A DNA stretch of 14,839 bases from SIG578 sp045543635 (GCA_045543635.1 JAZQMT010000087.1:1-14839), one strand, 5' to 3'; counted from the stretch's first letter, positions 5,123 through 12,007 are shown. Notes: generated by a model from the letters alone, not told the origin. Numbers and translations are program-made.

Positions 5123-7750
5123 TCAGTCCTTGCGGATTTTGGCAATGCTTTCTAAAACCTTTTCTTTACGGTCTAAAAGCTTTGCAAGCTTTTCTCTCTC
5201 GGCCTCTACAACATTTGAAGGAGCTCGGCTGACAAAGTTTTGATTGTTCAGTTTGCCTGTAATAACAGCCTCGTCTTTTTCGCAAGCAGCAAGCTCGCGA
5301 TTCAGGCGCTCAAGTTCTTTCCCGAAATCAACAAGCTCTTCGGTAGGAATGTAAACCCTTGCATCGTTTGTAATAACCTGTGTTGCACTCTCCATGTCAA
5401 AGCGCTCATCAATTTCAACATGGGAGGCAAAAGCCAAACGCTCAATAAAGGCAATTCCTTTCCGGAAGGTGTCACCGGCAGTAGTTTCAATGTAAACACC
5501 CGCCTTTTTGGAGGGTGGAACATTCATTTCGCTGCGGCGATTGCGGATGCCCTTGATAACATCCATGATCTTCTCAAACTCGTTTGCTTCAACAGGGAAA
5601 TCAAGCTCTTTTTGGTAGGTCGGATAGGGGGCTGTCATCAAAGTGTCCCCTTGATGAGGCAGTGCTTGCCAAATCTCTTCGGTGATAAACGGCATAAAGG
5701 GATGTAAGAGAGAGAGAGAGCCGTTCATAATATAGAGTAAAACCTTTTGTGCTCTAAGGCTATCCTCTGTGCCGGCAGAAAGGCGGGATTTACACAGCTC
5801 AATGTACCAGTCGCACATGATGTCCCAAATAAAGTCATAAAGTTTAGAAACTGCAACACCCAGCTCGAATTTTTCAAGATTGTCGGTAACCTCTTTTGCA
5901 AGAGTATTAAACTTGGTAATAACCCATTTATCTTCAAGTTCGAGCTTTTCGGGCAGGCAAGCGTCTGTAATTTCATCGGAAAGATTCATAAGAATAAAAC
6001 GCGATGCATTCCAAAGTTTATTTGCAAAGTTACGGCTTGCCTTGACCTTATCATAACTGAAACGCATGTCGTTACCGGGGCTGTTTCCGGTTGCAAGCAT
6101 AAAGCGCAGTGCATCAGCACCGTACTCGTCGATAACCTCAATGGGGTCAATTCCGTTTCCGAGTGATTTCGACATCTTGCGTCCTTGCTCGTCGCGGATA
6201 ATTCCGTGAATAAAAACAGTATCGAAGGGAACCTCATTTGTGTTCTCAAGAGCCGAGAATATCATTCTCGCAACCCAGAAGAAAATAATGTCATAGCCTG
6301 TGACCAAGGTGTTGGTGGGGTAGAAGAAATCAAGGTCTTCAGTTTTTTCGGGCCATCCAAGGGTCGAAAAAGGCCAGAGGGCAGAGGAGAACCATGTATC
6401 GAGAGTGTCCTCGTCCTGACGCAGATTTTTGCTCTGGCAATGCGGGCAGAGCATAGGCTCGTCTTTAGAAACAATAACCTCGCCGCAGTCATCACAATAC
6501 CAAGCGGGAATTCTGTGTCCCCACCAAAGCTGGCGTGAAATACACCAATCCTTGATGTTCTCCATCCAGTGGTAATATATTTTGCTGAATCTATCAGGGA
6601 TAAAGGAGGTCTTGCCTTCTTTAACTGCTTTTATTGCGGGCTCTGCAAGCGGCTGCATTTTAACAAACCACTGTTTGGAAACTCTCGGCTCAACAGTTTG
6701 GTGGCAGCGATAGCAGTTTCCGACATTGTGCTCGTAATCCTCAGTGCGAACCAAAAATCCGCCTGCCTCTAAATCGGCAACAATGGCTTTTCTGGCCTCA
6801 TATCTGTCCATGCCGGCATATTTGCCGCATTTTTCGTTCATGTGTGCATCCTCGGTCATCAAATTGATGACTTCGAGATTATGTCTGAGACCGACTTCAA
6901 AGTCATTAGGGTCATGCGCAGGTGTGATTTTAACAACGCCTGTTCCGAAATCCATTTCGACATAATCGTCTGCAACAATAGGGATGTCTTTGTTAACTAA
7001 TGGCAGAGTAACCGTTTTGCCGACAATAGCTTTGTATCTTTCGTCATTGGGGTTAACGGCAATAGCGGTATCGCCCAGCATGGTTTCAGGGCGGGTAGTT
7101 GCAAGTTCAACATATCCGCTCCCGTCTGAAAGGGGATAGCGCAGATGCCAGAAATGACCTGGGGTGTTTTCATATTCAACTTCTGCATCTGAAATGGATG
7201 TTTTGCAATGAGGGCACCAGTTTATGATGCGCTCGCCACGATAAATAAGACCTTTTTCATACAGTCTTACAAAAACTTCCTTAACAGCCTCTGAGCAACC
7301 CTCATCCATGGTAAATCGCTCGCGCTCCCAATCACAGCAAGAACCGATGCGGCGTAGCTGTTCGGTGATACGCCCGCCATAGGTGCGTTTCCACTCCCAG
7401 GCTCTCTTTAAAAATTCCTCGCGCCCGATCCCCTCTTTTGAGAGCCCCTCTTTGCGCATTGCCTCAACAATCTTTGCCTCGGTCGCAATAGAAGCATGGT
7501 CGGTTCCGGGAACCCATAAAGCGCAATAGCCCTGCATTCTGCGGAAACGAATAAGAATATCCTGCAAGGTATTATCAAGTGCATGTCCCATGTGCAGCTG
7601 CCCCGTGATGTTCGGCGGCGGCATTACAATGGTATAAGGCTTTTTTGTTTTGTCAATTTTGGTGTGGAAATATCCGCCGCTGAGCCAAAAATCATAAATA
7701 CGAGATTCAACCGATTGCGGGTCATAAACCTTTGAAAGTTCTTTGTTCAC
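5123..7750 (-). CDS. valS: Valyl-tRNA synthetase
   Basis: This 875-residue class I aminoacyl-tRNA synthetase charges tRNA-Val. The HIGH-type motif is PPPNITGQLHMGHALD with HMGH at 53-56, and KMSKS is at 525-529. CP1 editing-domain signatures such as LATTRPETMLGDTAIAVNP and DFGTGVVKITPAHDPNDFEVG are present. A Cys-rich region (CDDCGEV, CPHC) lies within WWGHRIPAWYCDDCGE, and the C-terminus from about 810 is a charged coiled coil (LNRELAACEKDEAVI) typical of ValRS tRNA-binding arms. The start is GTG 7750, with AAGGAAGGA (complement of about 7769-7777) suitably upstream. It sits between a zinc-ribbon membrane protein gene (35 nt gap) and folC (7 nt gap). No T-box leader was found. Confidence 0.97.
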   Translation of the reverse strand: MNKELSKVYDPQSVESRIYDFWLSGGYFHTKIDKTKKPYTIVMPPPNITGQLHMGHALDNTLQDILIRFRRMQGYCALWVPGTDHASIATEAKIVEAMRKEGLSKEGIGREEFLKRAWEWKRTYGGRITEQLRRIGSCCDWERERFTMDEGCSEAVKEVFVRLYEKGLIYRGERIINWCPHCKTSISDAEVEYENTPGHFWHLRYPLSDGSGYVELATTRPETMLGDTAIAVNPNDERYKAIVGKTVTLPLVNKDIPIVADDYVEMDFGTGVVKITPAHDPNDFEVGLRHNLEVINLMTEDAHMNEKCGKYAGMDRYEARKAIVADLEAGGFLVRTEDYEHNVGNCYRCHQTVEPRVSKQWFVKMQPLAEPAIKAVKEGKTSFIPDRFSKIYYHWMENIKDWCISRQLWWGHRIPAWYCDDCGEVIVSKDEPMLCPHCQSKNLRQDEDTLDTWFSSALWPFSTLGWPEKTEDLDFFYPTNTLVTGYDIIFFWVARMIFSALENTNEVPFDTVFIHGIIRDEQGRKMSKSLGNGIDPIEVIDEYGADALRFMLATGNSPGNDMRFSYDKVKASRNFANKLWNASRFILMNLSDEITDACLPEKLELEDKWVITKFNTLAKEVTDNLEKFELGVAVSKLYDFIWDIMCDWYIELCKSRLSAGTEDSLRAQKVLLYIMNGSLSLLHPFMPFITEEIWQALPHQGDTLMTAPYPTYQKELDFPVEANEFEKIMDVIKGIRNRRSEMNVPPSKKAGVYIETTAGDTFRKGIAFIERLAFASHVEIDERFDMESATQVITNDARVYIPTEELVDFGKELERLNRELAACEKDEAVITGKLNNQNFVSRAPSNVVEAEREKLAKLLDRKEKVLESIAKIRKD

Positions 7751-7785
7751 GATAAAATAGTCCTTCCTTATATGTTTTTAATAGA

Positions 7786-8328
7786 TTAGAAATACATTCC
7801 GTAGTCATTGAGTAATGGTTCGTTGGTAAGAACAACTAAGAAATAAAATAAGATGGTAAAGAGACCTAATAATATACCGATTGAACCGAGAATGATTCCG
7901 GCAAGTGCCATTCCCGAGCGGGAGGATTTTCTTCCCAAAATTCCGAAAATAAGCGCAAGAATTGAAGGAATTAATGCATAACAGCAACAAGGGATAACGC
8001 CTATAATTCCCAAGATTAAGGCGGCAAGAGCAAACCCGCTGTTATCCTTTACCGGCTCTTCAGGAAACGGCGGCTGCACATAAGGCGCCGTTGGAATAGT
8101 ATATATGGGGGTTTCTGACTGCGTGGATGCTTTAGGCGCAGTGGCCGCCTCGTTGGAAGTTTCAAAAGAGGACTGAACCGTTTCTGAAGACTGATTGTCT
8201 TGATTTATCGGCTGCGGCTTTTCAGCTGCAGAAGGCTCGGCAGGAGCCTGCGCCGTGAGCATGGTGCCGCAGTTTCGGCAGAAAGCCATATCGTCTTTTA
8301 TCTGAGCTCCGCAATTTTTACAAAACAT
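7786..8328 (-). CDS. Zinc-ribbon DUF4190-like membrane protein
   Basis: This 180-residue protein begins with a zinc-ribbon, MFCKNCGAQIKDDMAFCRNC, with cysteines at 3, 6, 17 and 20 in two CxxC knuckles. A Ser/Thr/Pro/Ala/Glu-rich, probably disordered linker runs from about 25 to 96. The C-terminal part has hydrophobic segments at about 98-132 (with a CCC cluster at 114-116) and 140-167, with Gly-rich helices resembling the DUF4190 domain. No enzymatic residues are apparent and the function is unknown. The start at 8328 is set by GGAGGG (complement of 8336-8341) and by the zinc-ribbon beginning immediately; the frame extends upstream without support. It is the first gene of the promoter-proximal operon with valS and folC, so it is probably expressed constitutively; the link with translation may be only positional. 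Confidence 0.85.
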   Translation of the reverse strand: MFCKNCGAQIKDDMAFCRNCGTMLTAQAPAEPSAAEKPQPINQDNQSSETVQSSFETSNEAATAPKASTQSETPIYTIPTAPYVQPPFPEEPVKDNSGFALAALILGIIGVIPCCCYALIPSILALIFGILGRKSSRSGMALAGIILGSIGILLGLFTILFYFLVVLTNEPLLNDYGMYF

Positions 8329-8409
8329 ATAAATTCCCTCCATACATTTTTGTGATTGAAAAAATGTGTTTTTTGTATTATAATATAACAAATTGATATT
8401 TTTAAGACT

Positions 8410-8437
8410 ATTATACCATATTTAAACATTTTTTCAA
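8410..8437 (-). promoter_or_regulatory. Sigma-A promoter of the zinc-ribbon-valS-folC operon
   Basis: On the minus strand, TTGAAA (complement of 8432-8437) is followed after 16 nt by TATAAT (complement of 8410-8415), preceded by TGG, an extended -10. Expected transcription start is near 8403, giving a leader of about 75 nt. That is too short for a T-box upstream of valS. A further TATAAT-like string lies downstream, without a clear -35. Confidence 0.75.
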
Positions 8438-8465
8438 TACAAACTTTCTATTTACGGAGCCGAAA

Positions 8466-8822
8466 ATGAAAAAAAATCTAAGCCTTCTGCGCCCTGTTGC
8501 TTATTTCTTTTTGCTTTTAACCTTTGCGCTCATTCCGCTGTCCCTTATTGAGGATGCAAGCTTTTGCCTTATGTATAATATAACGGGGTTTATGTGCTGT
8601 GGCTGTGGCGTTACCCGCGGCTTTTGTGCTTTTATGCATTTTGACTTTGCGGCAGCTGCTGCATATAATCCTGTTTTCACCTATTCTATTTTTCCTATCA
8701 GTGTGTTTCTTATGCTGGAAGATAGCGTGGTATTATTTTGCCGCCGTTTCTTCATGAAAAAGAGAATATCCCTCTTGGAAGAGGCAGGAGTAGCAGTAAA
8801 TCATTTTTTGCAAAAAAAATAA
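8466..8822 (+). CDS. DUF2752 family small membrane protein
   Basis: This 118-residue protein has the DUF2752 signature: CCGCGVTRGF at 44-53 (family pattern CxxCGxTRA), followed by HFDFAAAAAYNP at 58-69 (family pattern with small residues then NP). Hydrophobic segments at about 10-28 and 70-92 flank the motif, and the C-terminus is basic, so it is probably an inner-membrane protein with two to three helices. The biochemical role of the family is unknown to me. The ATG has GGAG at 8456-8459 about 6 nt upstream. It is monocistronic, divergent from the zinc-ribbon operon and convergent with acpP. The promoter is not obvious; the 75-bp divergent interval is shared with the opposite operon. Confidence 0.82.
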   Translation: MKKNLSLLRPVAYFFLLLTFALIPLSLIEDASFCLMYNITGFMCCGCGVTRGFCAFMHFDFAAAAAYNPVFTYSIFPISVFLMLEDSVVLFCRRFFMKKRISLLEEAGVAVNHFLQKK

Positions 8823-8857
8823 AACAGAGGCTGACCTTAAAGGAAAGCCTCTGTTTT
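8821..8857. terminator. Bidirectional terminator between DUF2752 gene and acpP
   Basis: AAAACAGAGGCT (8821-8832) pairs with AGCCTCTGTTTT (8846-8857), a 12-bp stem with a 13-nt loop. T-runs follow on both strands, at 8853-8858 on plus and in the complement of 8812-8824 on minus. The stem starts at the DUF2752 stop codon and ends 12 nt from the acpP stop, so it serves both convergent genes. Confidence 0.9.
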
Positions 8858-8869
8858 TTATAATTTTAA

Positions 8870-9100
8870 TTACTCCATATTCGCTTCGATGTATCTGACA
8901 ACATCACCAACAGAACGCAGATTTTCGATCTCGTCATCGGGAACCTCAACACCGAATTCATCGTTAAGAGTAACCACTGCATCAACAAGATCCAATGAAT
9001 CTGCTCCGAGATTATCAATGATCAGAGAATCCATTGTAATGGTGTTTTCATCGATTGAAAGAAGCTCAGCTAAAATCGATCTTACCTTTTCAAATACCAT
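8870..9100 (-). CDS. acpP: Acyl carrier protein
   Basis: This 76-residue acidic, helical protein is the normal size of AcpP. The phosphopantetheine attachment motif GADSLDLVD places the modified serine at residue 35. N-terminal VFEKVRSILAELLSID and C-terminal VPDDEIENLRSVGDVVRYIE are typical of fatty-acid ACPs. It carries acyl intermediates of type II fatty-acid synthesis in the cytoplasm. The ATG at 9100 has AAAGGATGG (complement of 9109-9117) upstream. No fab or plsX gene is adjacent within the window, so this is a stand-alone acpP with its own promoter and terminator. The conserved sequence fits housekeeping AcpP better than a polyketide carrier, but a duplicate copy elsewhere cannot be excluded. 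Confidence 0.93.
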   Translation of the reverse strand: MVFEKVRSILAELLSIDENTITMDSLIIDNLGADSLDLVDAVVTLNDEFGVEVPDDEIENLRSVGDVVRYIEANME

Positions 9101-9130
9101 GTAGTGTCCATCCTTTCGTATAATATAAAA

Positions 9131-9144
9131 ATCGGCACGCCGAT
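9131..9144. repeat. Palindrome in the acpP leader
   Basis: ATCGGC and GCCGAT are separated by AC, giving a 6-bp perfect inverted repeat just downstream of the predicted acpP transcription start (about 9151). It could be a DNA operator or a small RNA hairpin (5-bp stem, 4-nt loop). It does not match the FapR site I know from Bacillus. Confidence 0.4.
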
Positions 9145-9157
9145 CTTAACGGTTTTA

Positions 9158-9186
9158 ATCATAGCATATCCAAAAAGGATATTCAA
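9158..9186 (-). promoter_or_regulatory. Sigma-A promoter of acpP with a palindromic spacer
   Basis: On the minus strand, TTGAAT (complement of 9181-9186), a 17-nt spacer and TATGAT (complement of 9158-9163) with TGC before it (extended -10) make a good promoter, about 50 nt from the acpP start. The spacer carries a perfect inverted repeat, ATATCC-AAAAA-GGATAT (9166-9182), overlapping the -35, a position where a repressor would block RNA polymerase. Confidence 0.72.
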
Positions 9187-9313
9187 GATGTATTTTTATA
9201 AATTTGTCCAAGAAATTTGAAAAAATGTAAATTTTTATCTGGCTTTTGGGTTAAATCATAGCTTTTATCTTTCAATATCAATAGATTTTTTATATTACCT
9301 ACAAACTTTTTTA

Positions 9314-9368
9314 TATGTTAAAATAATACATAAATATGACAAATTAAGTTGAAAAGTATGGGTATAAT
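9314..9368 (+). promoter_or_regulatory. Possible promoter and operator of the LysR-type gene
   Basis: TATAAT at 9363-9368 is a perfect -10, but no good -35 lies 16-18 nt upstream (CAAATT at 9340-9345 is poor), as is common where an activator helps. TATGT (9314-9318) and ACATA (9328-9332) form an inverted repeat of the T-N11-A type that LysR proteins bind, about 35-50 nt before the -10. Base composition is very AT-rich, so this is tentative. Confidence 0.33.
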
Positions 9369-9451
9369 AGCCCTGGGAAAAAATTGGCGCTGTGCTGCTG
9401 TTGTCGGCATATTTCCGGTAATATTCGTATCGGTATAAAGGAGAGGGTATT

Positions 9452-10357
9452 ATGACGATCCAGCAATGTAAGTACATTTTAAAGATTGCTGAATGTGGTT
9501 CGTTTAATGAGGCGGCAAAGCAACTGTTTGTGGCACAGTCAAGCCTTTCGGTCAGTGTAAAATCTCTTGAAAGTGAACTGAATATCAAAATATTTGAACG
9601 TTCCGGAAATGGCGTGTATTTAACTGATGCAGGGGCTGAATTTGCCCGTTACGCCCGCCAGATAGCAGAACAAAATGATTTTATACTAAACCGTTACGCT
9701 GCCGATAATGTTCGAAAAAGATTATATATTTCTACGCAGCACTATGATTTTGTAGCCGATATTTTCGGAAAGCTTTTAAACCAAACCAAAGAACAAAATT
9801 ACCGTTTTTCCTTGCGCGAAATGAAAACCTATGATGTTATTCGCGAAACCGAAAACGCCTATTGCGATATAGGAATTATTGCGATAAAGGGAAATGATTT
9901 TAGTATTATGGAGCGGTATTTGGGGAAAAGGGGAATTTTCTTCACGCCGATACTTAAGGCGTTGCCGCATGTATATCTGCGCAAAGAACACCCTCTGGTA
10001 AAATATCCCCGATTGACTCCTGCCGATATAAAAGATTACCCTTATGTTTCCTATGAACAGGGCGAGCATAACACCTCATTTTTTACCGAGGAGATTGTAA
10101 ATACTTACAGTGACAAACAAGTCGAGATCAGTGACAGAGCAACGCTTATGAATGTATTGCTTGATACGGATTGTTACACTGTGGGCACAGGCATTATGCC
10201 CTCTATGCTGAATGAAGAAAGAATAGTCAGTATTCCGTTTGAAAGTGATGATTTTTATATTATAGGTTATATTCTTCGTACCGACCGAAATCCCTCTGAA
10301 CTTGCTAAAACCTTTATCCAAATGCTGAGTAAGACTGCGGAGGAATTCGGTAACTGA
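9452..10357 (+). CDS. LysR-type transcriptional regulator
   Basis: This 301-residue protein has the standard length and layout of LysR regulators. The N-terminal winged helix-turn-helix (about 1-60) shows QCKYILKIAECGSFNEAAKQ and SSLSVSVKSLESEL, followed by LTDAGAEFARYAR and the linker helix. A periplasmic-binding-like effector domain covers about 90-300, with ICDIGII-type strand residues (YCDIGIIAIKG) and HVYLRKEHPL. The ligand cannot be read from the sequence. The ATG has AAAGGAG at 9437-9443, eight nt upstream. It is divergent from acpP (351 bp apart) and in the same direction as the formyltransferase/acetyltransferase pair, separated from them by a terminator. Either side could be its target, and autoregulation is usual in the family. 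Confidence 0.92.
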   Translation: MTIQQCKYILKIAECGSFNEAAKQLFVAQSSLSVSVKSLESELNIKIFERSGNGVYLTDAGAEFARYARQIAEQNDFILNRYAADNVRKRLYISTQHYDFVADIFGKLLNQTKEQNYRFSLREMKTYDVIRETENAYCDIGIIAIKGNDFSIMERYLGKRGIFFTPILKALPHVYLRKEHPLVKYPRLTPADIKDYPYVSYEQGEHNTSFFTEEIVNTYSDKQVEISDRATLMNVLLDTDCYTVGTGIMPSMLNEERIVSIPFESDDFYIIGYILRTDRNPSELAKTFIQMLSKTAEEFGN

Positions 10358-10369
10358 GAACCAAAAAAC

Positions 10370-10420
10370 ATACCACATTCTTTTTGCTTGTAAAACAAAA
10401 GAGAGTGTGGTATTCTTTTT
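10370..10420 (+). terminator. Terminator between the LysR gene and the formyltransferase
   Basis: ATACCACA (10370-10377) pairs with TGTGGTAT (10406-10413). The stem continues imperfectly inward through TTCTTTT against AAAAGAGAG, and TTCTTTTT (10413-10420) follows. It lies 12 nt past the LysR stop and about 30 nt before the next start. Partial read-through or an undetected promoter would be needed to express the downstream pair. Confidence 0.75.
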
Positions 10421-10449
10421 GTATAAGCATTAAAAAGGTGTGCGTTTTT

Positions 10450-11166
10450 ATGAATATCATCTATTTCGGTTATGATATGTTTGCAGATTGTCTTAAAAAG
10501 CTTTTGCAAAATCCACAAATTAATATTTTAAAAATTTACAGTTTCCCGTCTGATGGTTTTTTTGATTTTCATGATGAAATCAAAGAAATTGCTGCTGTAA
10601 ATAATATTCCCTTTACAACGCAAAAGATAACTCATGAGGAGCTGGAACGGCAGTTTTCGCAAAACGGCTGCGACCTTGCGTTTTCTGCAGGCTATCAATA
10701 CCGTATTCCTATGGAAAACATTCCGCAGTTTCGAGGGGTAAATATTCATCCCTCCCTGCTGCCGCAGGGCAGAGGTCCGTGGCCGCTTCCTCATGTTATT
10801 TTAAAGGGGCTTTCTGAGAGCGGCGTTACCGCCCATAAGCTTGCGGTGCGTTTTGATGAAGGCGATATTATGCTTAAAAAGGTTTTTTCGGTTTCTGCTG
10901 ATGAAACCTACCATACGCTTGAGAAAAAGGTTAAAATTGCCGCTGCTGAGCTGGTATGTGAGCTTATGGATGATTTTGAAAATTTGTGGAAAAATGCGAA
11001 AAAACAGGGAGCAGGCGAATATTGGCGCGAGCCGCCTGATTTTGAAAGAACAATTTTTAAGGATACTCCGCCTGAGAAAAGGAAACTTATTCTGCGTGCT
11101 TTTGGTGAGGACTATACTCTATATTGCGATCAAATTGAGAAAGAAGGTAAAAAAACATGTCTATAA
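10450..11166 (+). CDS. Formyltransferase family protein (10-formyl-THF type, short)
   Basis: This 238-residue protein has the Fmt/PurN/sugar-N-formyltransferase catalytic fold. The active-site stretch is GVNIHPSLLPQGRGPWPLP, with Asn98, His100 and Ser102, followed by GVTAHKLAVRFDEGD with Asp136. The 36-residue spacing between His100 and Asp136 equals that in E. coli Fmt, so the catalytic triad is intact. It is much shorter than methionyl-tRNA formyltransferase (about 310) and lacks the C-terminal tRNA-binding barrel. It is longer than PurN and carries a tail with EYWREPPDFERTIFKD resembling the linker of sugar formyltransferases. The acceptor is unknown; an amino-sugar or other amine is my guess. 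ATG 10450 follows AAAGGTG at about 10434-10440; a longer frame from 10384 starts inside the upstream terminator. It overlaps the next gene by 10 nt. Confidence 0.85.
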   Translation: MNIIYFGYDMFADCLKKLLQNPQINILKIYSFPSDGFFDFHDEIKEIAAVNNIPFTTQKITHEELERQFSQNGCDLAFSAGYQYRIPMENIPQFRGVNIHPSLLPQGRGPWPLPHVILKGLSESGVTAHKLAVRFDEGDIMLKKVFSVSADETYHTLEKKVKIAAAELVCELMDDFENLWKNAKKQGAGEYWREPPDFERTIFKDTPPEKRKLILRAFGEDYTLYCDQIEKEGKKTCL

Positions 11167-11675
11167 GAGCTTTTTTGGTCGGTCCTGATCAAAACGAGTT
11201 TTGGAAACATCGAGAAAGGCTTTTAAAAAGTAAAAATCCTCTTTTGAGAAAATATCATAGCTTGCGTTGCTTGCGCATTTTATATAAAAATAACGCCTCT
11301 ATTGAGCCGCAAACCAAAATTGACGGTACAATAACCTTTCCGCATGGGCTCAACGGTATTCTTATTTCGGCAGGGGCTGTTATCGGTAAAAATTGCACCG
11401 TTTTCCATCAGGTCACGATAGGCTCCAATACCGCGAAAGGCACGAAACATCCGGGTTCTCCGCAGATAGGGGATAATGTGTATATCGGAGCGGGTGCCAA
11501 GATTATCGGGGGAATTAAGGTAGGAAATAATGTTCGTATCGGGGCAAATTGTGTGGTTACTGAAAATATCCCTGATAACGCTACTGTTGTGATGGGAAAA
11601 CCCCGTGTCATTTTGCATGACCAGCCGCTTGATAATTCCTTTACCAGTTTTGCTGATTTTTCAAAAGATGAATAA
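11157..11675 (+). CDS. Serine O-acetyltransferase-like hexapeptide-repeat acyltransferase
   Basis: This 172-residue left-handed beta-helix protein has hexapeptide repeats from about residue 50 (IDGTITFPHGLNGILIS, AGAVIGKNCTVFHQVTIGS, then IGDNVYIGAGAKIIGGIKVG and NNVRIGANCVVTENIPDN). GTKHPGSPQIGD corresponds to the His-Pro loop of serine acetyltransferases, and FPHGLNG stands where they carry the DHATG-type loop. The N-terminal helical part is shorter than in E. coli CysE, as in small serine-acetyltransferase homologues often found in polysaccharide loci. It probably transfers acetyl from acetyl-CoA to a hydroxyl or amino acceptor. Its ATG lies inside the end of the formyltransferase gene, with GAAGG 9 nt upstream, so the two products are coupled and may modify the same molecule. 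No cysK neighbour argues for a role in cysteine synthesis, but that is not excluded. Confidence 0.85.
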   Translation: MSIRAFLVGPDQNEFWKHRERLLKSKNPLLRKYHSLRCLRILYKNNASIEPQTKIDGTITFPHGLNGILISAGAVIGKNCTVFHQVTIGSNTAKGTKHPGSPQIGDNVYIGAGAKIIGGIKVGNNVRIGANCVVTENIPDNATVVMGKPRVILHDQPLDNSFTSFADFSKDE

Positions 11676-11681
11676 AAAGAG

Positions 11682-11707
11682 TCGGCGCAGAAAAAAATCT
11701 GCGCCGA
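11682..11707 (-). terminator. GC-rich hairpin, terminator-like on the minus strand
   Basis: TCGGCGCAGA (11682-11691) and TCTGCGCCGA (11698-11707) form a perfect 10-bp stem with a loop of six A. On the minus strand it is followed by CTCTTTTTATT, a usable T-run, and would end the transcript of the 51-residue protein gene. On the plus strand, just after the acetyltransferase stop, there is no T-run, so it would at most stabilise that mRNA 3' end. Confidence 0.7.
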
Positions 11708-11768
11708 GAAGGTGACTGAAAAGCAAAATTTGACTGCTTTGTGATTTTAGGACAAAACTGTCTGTTCA

Positions 11769-11924
11769 TCAAAGCTGAATTTCTTCCACCCATTTTCTAT
11801 TCCGCAAAGGCTCTATGTTTTCTACCTTTCGGTGTAAAACAGCGGGTGTGTTAGATTTTCCTTGTACATCTAAAAGCATGTTTCGAATAAATAATTTCTT
11901 CTTTTGCTTTCTGCGTTGAGGCAT
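11769..11924 (-). CDS. Small basic protein of unknown function (51 residues)
   Basis: A 51-residue frame starts at ATG 11924 behind an ideal ribosome site, GGAGGTG (complement of about 11930-11936), six nt upstream, which is the main reason to believe it. The protein begins MPQRRKQKKKLFIRNMLLDV and is strongly basic at its N-terminus. It has a short hydrophobic patch around residues 16-20 and a charged C-terminal half (HRKVENIEPLRNRKWVEEIQ). There is no signal peptide or membrane segment and I recognise no family. It is flanked on its own strand by a hairpin upstream (about 11964-11998) and a GC-rich terminator-like hairpin downstream (11682-11707), so it looks like a single-gene unit. No clear promoter is visible. 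It could be a nucleic-acid- or ribosome-associated small protein, but that is only a guess from charge. The frame runs further upstream without support. Confidence 0.62.
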   Translation of the reverse strand: MPQRRKQKKKLFIRNMLLDVQGKSNTPAVLHRKVENIEPLRNRKWVEEIQL

Positions 11925-11963
11925 GGTTTCACCTCCGCTATTATTGTGGCACATATATAACCG

Positions 11964-12005
11964 AAAAAACGAGGAAAATTTTGTGAAATTTCCTCGTTCT
12001 TTTTG
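11964..12005. terminator. Two-way hairpin terminator
   Basis: AACGAGGAAA (11968-11977) pairs with TTTCCTCGTT (11989-11998), a 10-bp stem with an 11-nt loop. On plus it is followed by CTTTTTGC, and on minus by a run of six T (complement of 11964-11969). On plus it could end read-through from the acetyltransferase gene. On minus it lies just upstream of the 51-residue gene, about 30 nt before its ribosome site, so it may also act in that gene's leader. Confidence 0.75.
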
Positions 12006-12007
12006 CA

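Larger units (their letters stand above)
9101..9451. other. 351-bp divergent control region between acpP and the LysR gene
   Basis: No credible gene lies here on either strand. The stretch holds the acpP ribosome site and promoter on the minus strand, two perfect short palindromes around that promoter, an AT-rich stretch around 9190-9345, and a TATAAT with an upstream inverted repeat that could serve the LysR gene. I see nothing else in 9187-9310. Confidence 0.6.

Noticed and set aside
5116..5145. Longer folC starting at TTG 5145
   Set aside because: It would overlap valS with no ribosome site; the conserved N-terminus begins at ATG 5115.
5240..7188. Several plus-strand open frames (up to 155 residues) opposite valS
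   Set aside because: They mirror the codon structure of valS, lack ribosome sites and have no plausible domains.
9101..9300. FapR operator upstream of acpP
   Set aside because: Neither palindrome resembles the TTAGTA-N6-TACTAA type site known for FapR.
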